Positions 54,654 through 63,997 of a DNA stretch of 64,000 bases are shown piece after piece. Every line of letters begins with the position of its first letter. Within the stretch, counting starts at the first letter, position 1. This stretch comes from Streptomyces sp. NBC_01689 (GTDB taxonomy: Bacteria; Actinomycetota; Actinomycetes; Streptomycetales; Streptomycetaceae). The stretch covers positions 7,564,001 through 7,628,000 of the forward strand of contig NZ_CP109592.1 in NCBI RefSeq assembly GCF_036250675.1, given 5' to 3'. A program made the translations under genes and the position numbers. The notes beneath the pieces are model-generated. The model was not told the origin of the DNA. It saw only the letters and a program-made list of their open reading frames with translations, and did no database searches.

Positions 54654-55010
54654 CTAGCCGTAGACGGGTCCCGTGTACTTCTCGCCCGGGCCCTGGCCGG
54701 GTTCGTCCGGGACGATGGAGGCCTCGCGGAACGCCAGCTGGAGCGACTTCAGGCCGTCGCGCAGCGGGGACGCGTGGAAGGAGCTGATCTCGGTGGCGCT
54801 CGCGTCGAGCAGACCGGCCAGCGCGTGGATCAGCTTGCGTGCCTCGTCGAGGTCCTTGTACTTGTCGCCCTCCTCGGTCAGACCGAGCTTCACGGCGGCG
54901 GCGCTCATCAGGTTGACCGCGACCGTCACGAGGATCTCGACCGCGGGGACCTCGGCGATGTCGCGGGTCATGCTGTCGAAGTCGGGGTTCTGGGGAGGGG
55001 TGTCACTCAT
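54654..55010 (-). CDS. DUF1844 protein
   Basis: 118 residues of the DUF1844 family: MTRDIAEVPAVEILVTVAVNLMSAAAVKLGL followed by DLDEARKLIHALAGLLDA, a helical fold of unknown function often encoded beside infC in actinobacteria. ATG 55010 is chosen over GTG 55019; TATCGT lies 7 nt upstream (plus 55018-55023), so a leaderless start is likely. It is divergent from the infC operon. Confidence 0.85.
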   Translation of the reverse strand: MSDTPPQNPDFDSMTRDIAEVPAVEILVTVAVNLMSAAAVKLGLTEEGDKYKDLDEARKLIHALAGLLDASATEISSFHASPLRDGLKSLQLAFREASIVPDEPGQGPGEKYTGPVYG

Positions 55011-55193
55011 GTCCCACACGATAGGTCCCGGGCGGTTCCGGGCCCCAGTCGGCCTCGGTTAGCCGATATCGGCCCGAGCTGCTAACCTTGTGTAACGACC
55101 GGCTGGACATGTAGGTGTCCGGCCCACAAGTGGAGGCTCCGATCTCCCACCTGACTGTCCTCCGGGACGGCAGGTCACCCGGTCAGGCGGCCA

Positions 55194-55216
55194 CCACCGT
55201 TCCGTACGGACGGTGG
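55194..55216 (+). other. Stem-loop in the infC leader
   Basis: CCACCGT (55194-55200) pairs with ACGGTGG (55210-55216) with an inner self-complementary TCCGTACGG. It may belong to the leader's regulatory fold. Confidence 0.5.
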
Positions 55217-55273
55217 AGTCGCCCGAATGTGCGCCCCGCGGTTGAACGCGGCGGTGCTCCGGTAATCCATGGA

Positions 55274-55313
55274 GCCCCGCCTGTGTCCCGTCCGGGGCAT
55301 TTTTCGTGCCCCG
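55274..55313 (+). promoter_or_regulatory. Putative infC attenuator with mutually exclusive hairpins
   Basis: Hairpin A: GCCCCG (55274-55279) with CGGGGC (55293-55298) followed by ATTTTT, a plausible terminator. Hairpin B: CGGGGCA (55293-55299) with TGCCCCG (55307-55313), loop TTTTTCG. The 55293-55298 strand is shared, so only one can form. It lies about 80 nt before the infC start. Confidence 0.6.
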
Positions 55314-55391
55314 CGGTGGTTGGTCCACGTGTCATCAGAGACATACGCGGCTGTCCGCCAGACCGCCGTGTGGTGCTACCGAGGAGGATCC

Positions 55392-56075
55392 ATCAGCGCC
55401 GAGCCCCGCATCAACGACCGGATTCGCGTTCCCGAAGTGCGACTTGTCGGTCCCAGCGGCGAGCAGGTCGGGATTGTTCCGCTTGCCAAGGCCCTTGAGC
55501 TTGCTCAGGAGTACGACCTCGACCTCGTCGAGGTGGCGGCGAACGCTCGTCCGCCCGTCTGCAAGCTCATGGACTACGGGAAGTTCAAGTACGAGTCGGC
55601 CATGAAGGCTCGTGAGGCGCGCAAGAACCAGGCGCACACGGTCATCAAGGAGATGAAGCTCCGGCCGAAGATCGACCCGCACGACTATGACACCAAGAAG
55701 GGTCACGTCGTCCGGTTCCTCAAGCAGGGCGACAAGGTCAAGATCACGATCATGTTCCGTGGTCGCGAGCAGTCCCGGCCGGAGCTCGGCTACCGGCTGC
55801 TGCAGCGGCTCGCCTCGGACGTCGAGGACCTCGGGTTCGTCGAGTCGAACCCGAAGCAGGACGGCCGAAACATGATCATGGTTCTCGGTCCGCACAAGAA
55901 GAAGACCGAGGCGATGGCCGAGGCCCGTGAGGCCCAGGCGGCTCGCAAGGCCGAAGCGAAGGCCAACCCGGGTCGTTCGCAGAACGCCGCCGACGGTGAG
56001 ACCGCCGACGGCGAGGGCGAGACCGCCGAGGCCGAGACCGCCGAGGCTCCGGCCGAGGCTTCCGCCGAGGCCTGA
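55392..56075 (+). CDS. infC: Translation initiation factor IF-3, AUC start
   Basis: 227 residues. The IF-3 N domain starts [44 protein letters not shown] and the C domain with [44 protein letters not shown] follow. The C-terminal 45 residues form an actinobacterial Ala/Glu-rich tail. AGGAGG (55382-55387) is 4 nt before ATC 55392, where homologues begin; the in-frame GTG further up lies before the ribosome site. A rare AUC start permits autogenous control of IF-3, as for E. coli AUU. Confidence 0.93.
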   Translation: MSAEPRINDRIRVPEVRLVGPSGEQVGIVPLAKALELAQEYDLDLVEVAANARPPVCKLMDYGKFKYESAMKAREARKNQAHTVIKEMKLRPKIDPHDYDTKKGHVVRFLKQGDKVKITIMFRGREQSRPELGYRLLQRLASDVEDLGFVESNPKQDGRNMIMVLGPHKKKTEAMAEAREAQAARKAEAKANPGRSQNAADGETADGEGETAEAETAEAPAEASAEA

Positions 56076-56230
56076 TCCCAGGGCGAAGGCTCCGGGGGAG
56101 TCCGGGACGAGAGTCCGGGAGGCCGCCGGGGGCGAGTCGGGGGATGCCAACCGATACACACATGACGTTCCACCGTGCCCGGTTTCGCGACCGGGCACCG
56201 GAACGCCACTGACGAGGAGAGAACGGCGCT

Positions 56231-56425
56231 ATGCCGAAGAACAAGTCGCACAGCGGTGCCAGCAAGCGCTTCAAGATCACCGGCTCCGGCAAGGTGCTCC
56301 GTGAGCGCGCCGGCAAGCGCCACCTGCTCGAGCACAAGTCGTCCCGTCTGACGCGGCGCCTGACCGGCAACGCCGAGATGGCCCCGGGCGACGCCAAGAA
56401 GATCAAGAAGCTTCTCGGCAAGTGA
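56231..56425 (+). CDS. rpmI: 50S ribosomal protein L35
   Basis: 64 residues, highly basic: [31 protein letters not shown] and KKIKKLLGK at the end, matching L35. It binds 23S rRNA early in assembly. ATG 56231 with GAGGAGAG upstream. It lies in the usual infC-rpmI-rplT order; a hairpin just after its stop may tune rplT expression. Confidence 0.98.
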   Translation: MPKNKSHSGASKRFKITGSGKVLRERAGKRHLLEHKSSRLTRRLTGNAEMAPGDAKKIKKLLGK

Positions 56426-56426
56426 C

Positions 56427-56451
56427 GTACGGCGGCACTCCGCCGCCGTAC
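56427..56451 (+). terminator. Hairpin between rpmI and rplT
   Basis: GTACGGCGG (56427-56435) pairs with CCGCCGTAC (56443-56451). No T-run follows, so it may be a partial terminator or mRNA-stability element; rplT follows by 72 nt. Confidence 0.55.
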
Positions 56452-56523
56452 GCCAGGACCGGGACCCCATCGAATTCGGGCCGTGTGACCACAGACCACG
56501 GCCCCGCTACAAGGAGTTAACAA

Positions 56524-56907
56524 GTGGCACGCGTCAAGCGGGCAGTCAACGCCCACAAGAAGCGCCGGGCGATCCTCGAAGCCGCCAGCGGCTACCGCGG
56601 TCAGCGTTCGCGTCTGTACCGCAAGGCCAAGGAGCAGGTCACCCACTCCCTGGTCTACAACTACAACGACCGCAAGAAGCGCAAGGGCGACTTCCGTCAG
56701 CTGTGGATCCAGCGCATCAACGCCGCTGCCCGCGCCAACGGCATCACCTACAACCGCTTCATCCAGGGTCTGAAGGCCGCGAACATCGAGGTCGACCGCA
56801 AGATCCTGGCGGAGCTGGCCGTGAACGACGCCGGCGCGTTCGCCGCGCTCGTCGAGGTCGCGCAGAAGGCGCTGCCGGCGGACGTCAACGCGCCGAAGGC
56901 CGCGTGA
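56524..56907 (+). CDS. rplT: 50S ribosomal protein L20
   Basis: 127 residues: [42 protein letters not shown] and [35 protein letters not shown] identify L20. It binds 23S rRNA and in Firmicutes and E. coli represses its own operon by binding mRNA. GTG 56524 with AAGGAG 7 nt upstream. Followed by a terminator. Confidence 0.98.
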   Translation: MARVKRAVNAHKKRRAILEAASGYRGQRSRLYRKAKEQVTHSLVYNYNDRKKRKGDFRQLWIQRINAAARANGITYNRFIQGLKAANIEVDRKILAELAVNDAGAFAALVEVAQKALPADVNAPKAA

Positions 56908-56940
56908 CGCTCGTACTGGCCTGAGCCGGACGTAGCCTGT

Positions 56941-56970
56941 GGACCCGCCAGCCTGACGGCTCGCGGGTCC
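56941..56970 (+). terminator. Terminator after rplT
   Basis: GGACCCGC (56941-56948) and GCGGGTCC (56963-56970) with an inner AGCC/GGCT pair. Strong stem, no T-tract, 33 nt after the rplT stop. Confidence 0.7.
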
Positions 56971-57947
56971 CTGTGCGTTCCGCTCCGCGGGTTCGGCGCG
57001 GCGTCCGCCCCACGGGATACCCGGTCCGCACGCGCGGCCCGGGGCCGGGGCGGCGCGGCTCCGCCGTCCGGTCCGCGGTTCCGGCCGCGTACCGATCCCG
57101 CGGACGCGGCGGCAGGCCACGTACCCGGGCCGGCGGACCGCGGGTGCCTCCGAGGACGTGGAACCGCACGCACCACGGGGGTTCGCGGATCGCGCGCGCA
57201 CCCGTGCGCGTGCCGTACGTCCAGCCGGGCGTCGCGGATCGCACGCGCGACGGTCGTCCGCGGACGCGGTGGGCGCCCTGGGGCCGCGGATCGCACGGCG
57301 CACCCGTGCGCGTGCCGTACGTCCAGCCGGGCGTCGCGGATCGCACGGTTGCCCGGGGGTCGCGGATGTCATTCGCGCCGGGGCGCGGACCATGTGCACC
57401 CCGGGTTCGTCGACCGGCTGTGGCGCCCAGCGACACGGAGCGGGTGAGGGCCGGGGCTCGTGCGCCCGCGGCCCGCCGGACGGAGGGACCCGACCGCTGC
57501 GACCGGCGGCGGAGGGCGTGGCACGGGCGGCCGTCGGCCGGGGCGTGACCGGGAGCACCCGGACCGGGTGACGCCGGTCCTTGCGGGCGGTCCCGGACGG
57601 TCGCCGCGACTGCCCGCCGCCCGGCCGCGACGCCTCGTCCGGGCACCGTGACGGCCCGCCTGACGGGTCCCGTCCGGACACCGCGGCGGCCCGGTCCTCC
57701 GCCGCGGGTCGTGCGGTCGCCCCGGCCGCCGGGGCAGCCGGTCGTCCGTCCGTACAGGTGCCGCAGCCGGCCCGTCCGTGCCGGTGCCGGTGACCTCGCT
57801 GTCCCGTCCGTCCGTACAGGTGCCGCTGCTCTCCCGTCCACCGATGCCGCCGCCGTTCCGTCCGTCCTGCCGTCGCCCGCACCGCAGTGGTCCGTGGGCC
57901 CCTGGCCCCGACCGTCGTCCCCCTTCGCTGACTCCTGAGGTGACTCC
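56971..57947. other. 1 kb gene-free region with repeats
   Basis: No protein signature on either strand. It contains 50-bp direct repeats (57196 and 57298), related GGGTCGCGGATC words, and CCGTCCGTACAGGTGCCGC-type repeats around 57745 and 57808. The 57948 gene promoter should lie near the right end; GAGGTGA is its ribosome site. Confidence 0.65.
57196..57347. repeat. 50-bp direct repeat, period 102
   Basis: The 50-bp segments 57196-57245 and 57298-57347 are identical; each contains CGTACGTCCAGCCGGGCGTC. On the minus strand both would read VRSATPGWTYGTRTGA. A further diverged copy may lie near 57355. Confidence 0.9.
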
Positions 57948-58808
57948 ATGCCCGCCGCACCCGTCGAGCTGATCTCCCCGCGGTCGCCCCGCGTCCTGGC
58001 CGCGCGGCGGCTGGCCCGGCGGAACTTCCGGGGCAAGGACCGGCTTTTCCTCGCCGAGGGCCCGCAGGCGGTGCGCGAGGCCGCGGCGCACCGTGCCCAC
58101 GGGACCCCCACCCTCGTCGAACTGTTCGCCACCCCCGAAGCCGCCGAGCGCTACGCCGACATCGTCGGGGACGCCCGTGCCGCCGGAGCCCGGGTGCACC
58201 TCGCCGCCGAGGACGTGATCGCCGACATCTCGACGACCGTCACCCCGCAGGGACTCGTCGGGGTCTGCCGCTTCCTCGACACCCCGTTCGAGGACATCCT
58301 CGCCGCGCGGCCCCGGCTCGTCGCCGTCCTCGCGCACGTCCGCGACCCCGGGAACGCCGGCACCGTCCTGCGCTGCGCGGACGCCGCGGGTGCCGAGGCC
58401 GTCGTGCTCACCGACGCCTCCGTCAATCTCTACAACCCCAAGGCCGTACGGGCCTCCGTGGGATCCCTGTTCCATCTGCCGGTCGCCGTCGGTGTCCCCG
58501 TCGAGGACGCCGTGCGGGGTCTGAAGGCCGCCGGAGTACGGATCCTCGCCGCGGACGGCGCGGGCCAGGACGACCTCGACGACGAGCTCGACCAGGGCAC
58601 CATGGGCGGGCCCACCGCCTGGGTGTTCGGCAACGAGGCCTGGGGGCTCCCGGAGGAGACGCGCGCGCTGGCCGACGCCGTCGTGCGCGTCCCGATCCAC
58701 GGAAAGGCCGAGAGTCTGAACCTCGCGACCGCCGCCGCCGTATGTCTCTACGCGTCCGCCCGTGCACAGCGTGCCTCCGGAGGGTGCCGCTCCGTCACCG
58801 ACGGCTAG
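57948..58808 (+). CDS. TrmH/SpoU-family RNA methyltransferase
   Basis: 286 residues. An N-terminal RNA-binding part (LISPRSPRVLAARRLARRNFRGKDRLFLAEGPQAVREA) and a SPOUT knot with HVRDPGNAGTVLRCADAAGAEAVVL, FGNEAWGLPEE and IPIHG-like VRVPIHGKAESLNLATAAAVCLYA. It uses S-adenosylmethionine for 2'-O-ribose methylation of rRNA or tRNA. ATG 57948. Typical neighbour of infC and pheS in actinobacteria. Confidence 0.93.
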   Translation: MPAAPVELISPRSPRVLAARRLARRNFRGKDRLFLAEGPQAVREAAAHRAHGTPTLVELFATPEAAERYADIVGDARAAGARVHLAAEDVIADISTTVTPQGLVGVCRFLDTPFEDILAARPRLVAVLAHVRDPGNAGTVLRCADAAGAEAVVLTDASVNLYNPKAVRASVGSLFHLPVAVGVPVEDAVRGLKAAGVRILAADGAGQDDLDDELDQGTMGGPTAWVFGNEAWGLPEETRALADAVVRVPIHGKAESLNLATAAAVCLYASARAQRASGGCRSVTDG

Positions 58809-58823
58809 TAGGGTGACGGGCTC

Positions 58824-58871
58824 GGGGGCCTCCCCCAAGCTCTCGGCTTCGCTCGAGCAGGGAGGTGCCCC
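58824..58871. repeat. Streptomyces-type intergenic inverted repeat
   Basis: Outer pairs GGGG/CCCC and CCTCCC (58829-58834)/GGGAGG (58860-58865), inner GCTC/GAGC. The element lies in the leader of the kinase gene and resembles a widely scattered Streptomyces intergenic repeat (recalled). Confidence 0.75.
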
Positions 58872-58899
58872 ACCGCCAGACGAGAGGTGGGATACGGGG

Positions 58900-60087
58900 A
58901 TGGGTGTCGGCACGAGCGGTGCGAACAGCGCGCTGCGCGCCCGGGACGCGCGCGACACGCCCGCGCCCCGGGGCGAGGAGCGCCCCGGAACCGACCTCGC
59001 CGTCGATCCCGACGACCTTCCCGACGGACTCGTCGTCGCCGACGAGCACGGCCGGGTGATCTCCTTCAACGCGGCCGCCGTGCGCATCACCGCGGTCCCC
59101 GCCGCGCAGGCCCTCGGACGGCAGCTGGAGGCGGCTCTCCCGCTGGAGGACCTCGAAGGCCGCCGGTGGTGGCAGCTGACCGACCCCTACGGCGGGCTCG
59201 CGATCCGGGTCGGCCAGCCCGAACGCAATCTGCTGCTGCCCGGCGGACGCGAGGTCCTGGTCTCCGCGCGGTACGTCCGCGGCCGGCCCACCGGCCCGGT
59301 CCGCCGGGTCGTCGTCTCCCTGCGCGACACCGAGGCCCGCCGCCGCACCGAGCGCAGCCACGCCGAACTGATCGCCACGGTCGCCCATGAACTGCGCTCC
59401 CCGCTCACCTCCGTCAAGGGCTTCACGGCCACGCTGCTCGCCAAGTGGGAACGCTTCACCGACGACCAGAAGAGGCTGATGCTGGAGACGGTGGACGCCG
59501 ACGCCGACCGGGTCACCCGCCTCATCGCCGAGCTGCTCGACATCTCCCGCATCGATTCCGGGCGCCTCGAAGTACGCCGCCAGCCCGTCGACATAGGCGC
59601 CGCCGTCGGCCGCCACATCCAGGCCTATGTCACCTCGGGCCAGCCCGCCGACCGATTCCTGCTGCGCATCGAGCAGCCTCTGCCCCAGCTGTGGGCCGAC
59701 CCGGACAAGATCGACCAGGTGCTCAGCAACCTGCTGGAAAATGCGGTGCGCCACGGCGAGGGAACCGTCACCATCGACATCACGCCCTCGGTGTCCCCCC
59801 GCGACCGCGGGGACGACGCCACCGCGGCAACCGCCCCGGGCGCCGCGCACGCCGCCACCTCGGTGACCGTGAGCGACGAGGGCACCGGCATCCCGGAGGA
59901 ATCCATGAACCGCGTCTTCACCCGCTTCTGGCGGGGCAGCAAGCGCGGTGGCACGGGCCTCGGGCTGTACATCGTCAAGGGAATCGTCGAAGCCCACGGC
60001 GGCACGATCACGGTCGGGCGCGCGCCGGGCGGCGGCGCCGAGTTCCGATTTACGTTGCCCGTGAGCACCCCGGCGTATCTCCTGTAA
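58900..60087 (+). CDS. PAS-domain sensor histidine kinase
   Basis: 395 residues, no membrane segment. PAS domain (about 38-145; LPDGLVVADEHGRVISFNAAAVRIT), HisKA with phospho-acceptor His163 (TVAHELRSPLTS), HATPase_c with NLLENAVRHG, VSDEGTGIPEE and GTGLGLYIVKGIVEAHGG. ATG 58900 with GAGGTGG 9 nt upstream; the longer frame from 58762 overlaps the methyltransferase. No response regulator adjoins it, so it is an orphan. Signal unknown; PAS ligand could be redox, light or metabolite. Confidence 0.92.
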   Translation: MGVGTSGANSALRARDARDTPAPRGEERPGTDLAVDPDDLPDGLVVADEHGRVISFNAAAVRITAVPAAQALGRQLEAALPLEDLEGRRWWQLTDPYGGLAIRVGQPERNLLLPGGREVLVSARYVRGRPTGPVRRVVVSLRDTEARRRTERSHAELIATVAHELRSPLTSVKGFTATLLAKWERFTDDQKRLMLETVDADADRVTRLIAELLDISRIDSGRLEVRRQPVDIGAAVGRHIQAYVTSGQPADRFLLRIEQPLPQLWADPDKIDQVLSNLLENAVRHGEGTVTIDITPSVSPRDRGDDATAATAPGAAHAATSVTVSDEGTGIPEESMNRVFTRFWRGSKRGGTGLGLYIVKGIVEAHGGTITVGRAPGGGAEFRFTLPVSTPAYLL

Positions 60088-60189
60088 CGCCGACGAGGCC
60101 CCACGGGCGCACACGCGGGGGAGCCCCGGCCGGGACGCGCAGTCCGGCACGGCCCCCCACCCCCGTTAGACTCGGCCTTTGGCACCTTT

Positions 60190-60247
60190 GCGTCCCCGTA
60201 TTCATGTTTCAGGGACGAAGCGCGTCCCCCCGAGTCGGGACGGGGAC
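60190..60247 (+). promoter_or_regulatory. Structured pheS leader with alternating complementary segments
   Basis: CGTCCCC (60191-60197), GGGACG (60212-60217), CGTCCC (60223-60228) and GGGACGGGGAC (60237-60247) can pair 1:2, 2:3 or 3:4. A 30-codon ORF (ATG 60205, TTT second codon) overlaps the pheS start. No U-tract is present, so any control would likely be translational or rho-dependent. Confidence 0.45.
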
Positions 60248-60279
60248 CATCCGCCAGCCAACCGGAAGCACGGGAAGAG

Positions 60280-61404
60280 ATGTCGGCACCGAATAAGTCG
60301 TACGACCCTGTAGAGGTCGAGGCCTTGAAACCGGAAGAGATCGAGCGCATGCGGGACGAGGCGCTCGCCGCCTTCGCCGCCGCCGGTGACCTCGACGCGC
60401 TCCAGGAGGCGAAGGTCGCCCACACCGGCGGCACCTCACCGCTGGCCCTCGCCAACCGCGAGATCGGCGCCCTGCCCCCGCACGCCAAGGCCGCCGCCGG
60501 CAAGCTCGTCGGCCAGGCCCGCGGCGCCGTGAACAAGGCCCTCGCCGCCCGCCAGACCGAGCTGGAGGCCGAGCGCGACGCCCGGGTCCTGGTCGAGGAG
60601 GCGGTGGACGTCACACTGCCCTACGACCGGGTACCGGCCGGGGCGCGCCACCCCCTGACCACGCTGTCGGAGCGCATCGAGGACGTCTTCGTGGCCATGG
60701 GCTACGAGGTCGCCGAGGGCCCCGAGGTCGAGGCCGAGTGGTTCAACTTCGACGCCCTGAACATCGGCCCGGACCACCCGGCGCGCGGTATGCAGGACAC
60801 CTTCTTCGTGAAGGGCCCCCAGGGCCACGAAGAGGAGTCGAACATCGTGCTGCGCACCCACACCTCGCCGGTGCAGATCCGCTCGATGCTCGACCGCGAG
60901 CCCCCCGTGTACGTGATCTGTCCGGGCCGTGTGTACCGCTCGGACGAGCTGGACGCCACGCACACCCCCGTCTTCACCCAGGTCGAGCTGCTGGCCATCG
61001 ACGAGGGCCTGACCATGGCCGACCTCAAGGGCACCCTCGACCACATGGTCCAGTCGCTCTTCGGTTCCGACATGAAGACCCGGCTGCGCCCGAACTTCTT
61101 CCCGTTCACCGAGCCGTCCGCCGAGATGGACATGGTGTGCTACGTCTGCCGCGGTGACTCCGTCGGCAACCCCGACCGGCCCTGCCGCACCTGCTCCTCC
61201 GAGGGCTGGATCGAACTCGGCGGCTGCGGCATGGTCAACCCCCGCGTGCTGGTCGCCGCGGGCGTCGACCCCGAGAAGTACAGCGGATTCGCCTTCGGGT
61301 TCGGCATCGAGCGGATGCTGATGTTCCGCCACAACGTCGAAGACATGCGAGACATGGTCGAGGGTGACGTCCGGTTCACCCGGCCGTTCGGGATGGAGAT
61401 CTGA
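60280..61404 (+). CDS. pheS: Phenylalanine--tRNA ligase alpha subunit
   Basis: 374 residues. Class II motif 1 region ([22 protein letters not shown]), the DTFFVKGP segment, motif 2 ([13 protein letters not shown] and [23 protein letters not shown]) and motif 3 ([18 protein letters not shown]) are present. It activates Phe and charges tRNA-Phe with PheT. ATG 60280 with GGAAGAG. pheT begins at the last base of its stop (TGATG), so translation is coupled. Confidence 0.97.
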   Translation: MSAPNKSYDPVEVEALKPEEIERMRDEALAAFAAAGDLDALQEAKVAHTGGTSPLALANREIGALPPHAKAAAGKLVGQARGAVNKALAARQTELEAERDARVLVEEAVDVTLPYDRVPAGARHPLTTLSERIEDVFVAMGYEVAEGPEVEAEWFNFDALNIGPDHPARGMQDTFFVKGPQGHEEESNIVLRTHTSPVQIRSMLDREPPVYVICPGRVYRSDELDATHTPVFTQVELLAIDEGLTMADLKGTLDHMVQSLFGSDMKTRLRPNFFPFTEPSAEMDMVCYVCRGDSVGNPDRPCRTCSSEGWIELGGCGMVNPRVLVAAGVDPEKYSGFAFGFGIERMLMFRHNVEDMRDMVEGDVRFTRPFGMEI

Positions 61405-63914
61405 TGCGGGTCCCGCTTTCTTGGCTGCGGGAGTACGTCGACCTGCCGGCGACGGAGACCGGCCGCGACGTCCAGGCCAAGCTCATCTCGTCCGGTCTCG
61501 AGGTCGAGACCGTCGAGCAGCTCGGCGCGGGCCTCAAGGGCCCCCTCGTCGTCGGCGAGGTGCTGACCATCGAGGAGCTGGAGGGCTTCAAGAAGCCCAT
61601 CCGCTTCTGCACCGTCGACGTCGGCACCGCCAACGGCACCGGTGAGCCCCAGGAGATCGTCTGCGGCGCCCGCAACTTCGCCGTCGGCGACAAGGTCGTC
61701 GTCGTCCTGCCGGGCGCCGTCCTGCCCGGCGACTTCGCGATCGCCGCGCGCAAGACGTACGGCAGGACCTCGCACGGCATGATCTGCTCCGGCGACGAGC
61801 TGGGCATGGGCGACGACGGCAGCGGCGGCATCATCGTCCTGTCGCCCGAGCACGAGGCCGGCAGCGACGCCATCGAGCTCCTGGAACTCGTCGACGAGGT
61901 CCTGGACATCGCCGTCACCGCCAACCGCGGCGACTGCCTGTCGATGCGCGGTGTCGCCCGCGAGACCGCCATCGCGTACGGGCTGCCGCTGCGCGATCCG
62001 GCCCTGCTCGACGTACCGGCCCCGAACGCGTTCGGCTACCCGGTGCAGGTCTCCGAGCCGCTCGGCTGCGACCGCTTCACCGCGCGTACCGTCACCGGAC
62101 TGTCCGCCGAGGCCCGCTCCCCGATCTGGCTGCGCCGCAGGCTGCAGAAGGCCGGGATGCGTCCCGTCTCTCTCGCGGTCGACGTCACCAACTACGTGAT
62201 GCTGGAGCTCGGCCAGCCGCTGCACGCCTACGACCGCTCCCTCGTCCAGGGGACGATCGGTGTGCGCAGGGCGCGACAGGGCGAGCTGCTCACCACGCTG
62301 GACGGCACCAAGCGGGTCCTCGACGCCGAGGACCTGGTCATCACCGACGACCGCGGGCCCATCGGTCTGGCCGGCGTCATGGGCGGTGCCGACACGGAGA
62401 TCGCCGACCACGAGGACACCACGCGTGCCACCGGCGACGTGGTGATCGAGGCCGCGCACTTCGACCCGGTCTCCATCGCGCGCACCGCCCGCCGTCACAA
62501 GCTGGGTTCCGAGGCGTCCAAGCGCTTCGAGCGGGGCGTCGACCCGCAGGCCACCTCCGCCGCGGCGCAGCGCACCGTCGACCTGCTGGTCCTCCTCGCG
62601 GGGGGCAGCGCCGAGGCCGGCGTCACCGAGGTCATCGCGCCCTCCGCGCCGCACACCATCACCGCCCCGGCGAACCACCCGGACAAGGTGGCCGGTGTCG
62701 CCTACGGCCGCGAGACCGTCGTACGCCGCCTCCAGCAGGTCGGCTGCGACGTCTACGGGCAGGACGAACTGATCGTCACCGTGCCGTCCTGGCGGCCCGA
62801 CCTGATGGCGCCGAACGACCTGGCCGAAGAGGTCATCCGCCTGGAGGGCTACGAGAACCTGCCCTCCACGCTGCCCCGGCCCCCCGCCGGCCGTGGTCTG
62901 ACCGAGCGCCAGCGGCTGCACCGACGCGTCGGCCGCGCGCTGGCCGGAGCCGGCTTCGTCGAGGCGCTGAACTACCCCTTCCTCAGCGAGGACGTCTTCG
63001 ACCAGCTCGGCCTGGCCGCGGACGACCCGAACCGCCGGGTGGTCACGCTCGTCAACCCGCTGTCCGACGAGGAGCCCGCGCTCCGTACGACGCTGCTGCC
63101 GGGCCTGCTCGGCGCGCTGCGCCGCAACGACGGCCGTGGCGCGCACGACCTGGCGCTCTTCGAGACCGGACTGGTCTTCCACCCGCACGGGGAGCAGCGC
63201 ATCGCCTCCCGGCTGCCGGTGGACCGGCGCCCCACGGACGAGGAGATCGCGGCGCTCACCGCCACCCTCCCCGTCCAGCCCCGGCACGTCGCGGTCGTCC
63301 TCACGGGCGCCCGCGAGCAGGCCGGCTGGTGGGGCAAGGGCCGTCCGGCCGACTGGGCCGACGCGGTGGAGGCGGCCCGGACCGTCGCCCGTGAGGCGGG
63401 CGCCGAGCTCGTCGTCCGCGCGGGCCGCTACGGGCCGTGGCACCCCGGCCGCTGCGCCGAGCTGGCCGTCGTGCTCGACGGCGAGGAGCGGGTCGTCGGT
63501 CACGCGGGTGAGCTGCACCCGCGCGTGCTGAAGGCGCTGAACCTGCCCGGGCGCACCTGCGCGATGGAGCTCGACCTCGACCGTCTGGAGGAGGCGGGCG
63601 CCGGAGCCCTGCAGGCGCCGCGGATCTCCGGGTTCCCGGTCGCCACGCAGGACGTCGCCCTGGTCGTCGACCGAGGCGTTCCGCACGCGGAGGTGGAGGC
63701 GGCGCTGCGGGAAGGCGCCGGTGGCCTCCTGGAGTCCATCCGCCTGTTCGACGTGTACGAGAGCGAGCAGCTGGGCGAGGACAAGAAGTCCCTGGCCTAC
63801 GCGTTGCGCTTCCGCGCGGCCGACCGGACCCTGACCGTCGACGAGGCGTCGGCGGCCCGGGACGCGGCGGTGGCACTCGCGGGCGAACGGGTGGGGGCGG
63901 TGTTGCGGGGCTAG
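61404..63914 (+). CDS. pheT: Phenylalanine--tRNA ligase beta subunit
   Basis: 836 residues: N-terminal tRNA-binding (OB/EMAP) domain (about 40-150), B3/4 editing domain (about 215-375), B5 domain ([24 protein letters not shown]), catalytic-like fold and a C-terminal ferredoxin-like anticodon-binding (FDX-ACB) domain ([28 protein letters not shown]). It supplies proofreading of mischarged Tyr and completes the alpha2-beta2 enzyme. Last gene of the window; strong terminator follows. Confidence 0.97.
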   Translation: MRVPLSWLREYVDLPATETGRDVQAKLISSGLEVETVEQLGAGLKGPLVVGEVLTIEELEGFKKPIRFCTVDVGTANGTGEPQEIVCGARNFAVGDKVVVVLPGAVLPGDFAIAARKTYGRTSHGMICSGDELGMGDDGSGGIIVLSPEHEAGSDAIELLELVDEVLDIAVTANRGDCLSMRGVARETAIAYGLPLRDPALLDVPAPNAFGYPVQVSEPLGCDRFTARTVTGLSAEARSPIWLRRRLQKAGMRPVSLAVDVTNYVMLELGQPLHAYDRSLVQGTIGVRRARQGELLTTLDGTKRVLDAEDLVITDDRGPIGLAGVMGGADTEIADHEDTTRATGDVVIEAAHFDPVSIARTARRHKLGSEASKRFERGVDPQATSAAAQRTVDLLVLLAGGSAEAGVTEVIAPSAPHTITAPANHPDKVAGVAYGRETVVRRLQQVGCDVYGQDELIVTVPSWRPDLMAPNDLAEEVIRLEGYENLPSTLPRPPAGRGLTERQRLHRRVGRALAGAGFVEALNYPFLSEDVFDQLGLAADDPNRRVVTLVNPLSDEEPALRTTLLPGLLGALRRNDGRGAHDLALFETGLVFHPHGEQRIASRLPVDRRPTDEEIAALTATLPVQPRHVAVVLTGAREQAGWWGKGRPADWADAVEAARTVAREAGAELVVRAGRYGPWHPGRCAELAVVLDGEERVVGHAGELHPRVLKALNLPGRTCAMELDLDRLEEAGAGALQAPRISGFPVATQDVALVVDRGVPHAEVEAALREGAGGLLESIRLFDVYESEQLGEDKKSLAYALRFRAADRTLTVDEASAARDAAVALAGERVGAVLRG

Positions 63915-63955
63915 CTCCGTCCATGGCTCCGCCTGTGGCTCCGCCGGAGGAGCCG

Positions 63956-63997
63956 GGGGACTGCGGGCCCGCGCCCGGCGGCGGGCCCGCAGTCCCC
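63956..63997 (+). terminator. Terminator after pheT
   Basis: Perfect 17-bp stem, GGGGACTGCGGGCCCGC (63956-63972) and its complement (63981-63997), with an 8-nt loop. It is the strongest hairpin in the window and closes the pheST operon. Confidence 0.88.

Noticed and set aside
55314..55391. GTG (near 55369) as infC start
   Set aside because: It lies upstream of AGGAGG; IF-3 homology begins at the ATC after the ribosome site.
60100..60279. T-box upstream of pheS
   Set aside because: No T-box consensus or terminator/antiterminator T-run found; only alternative stems noted.
61140..63686. 848-codon minus-strand frame under pheT
   Set aside because: Antisense shadow of pheT; pheT is unmistakable.
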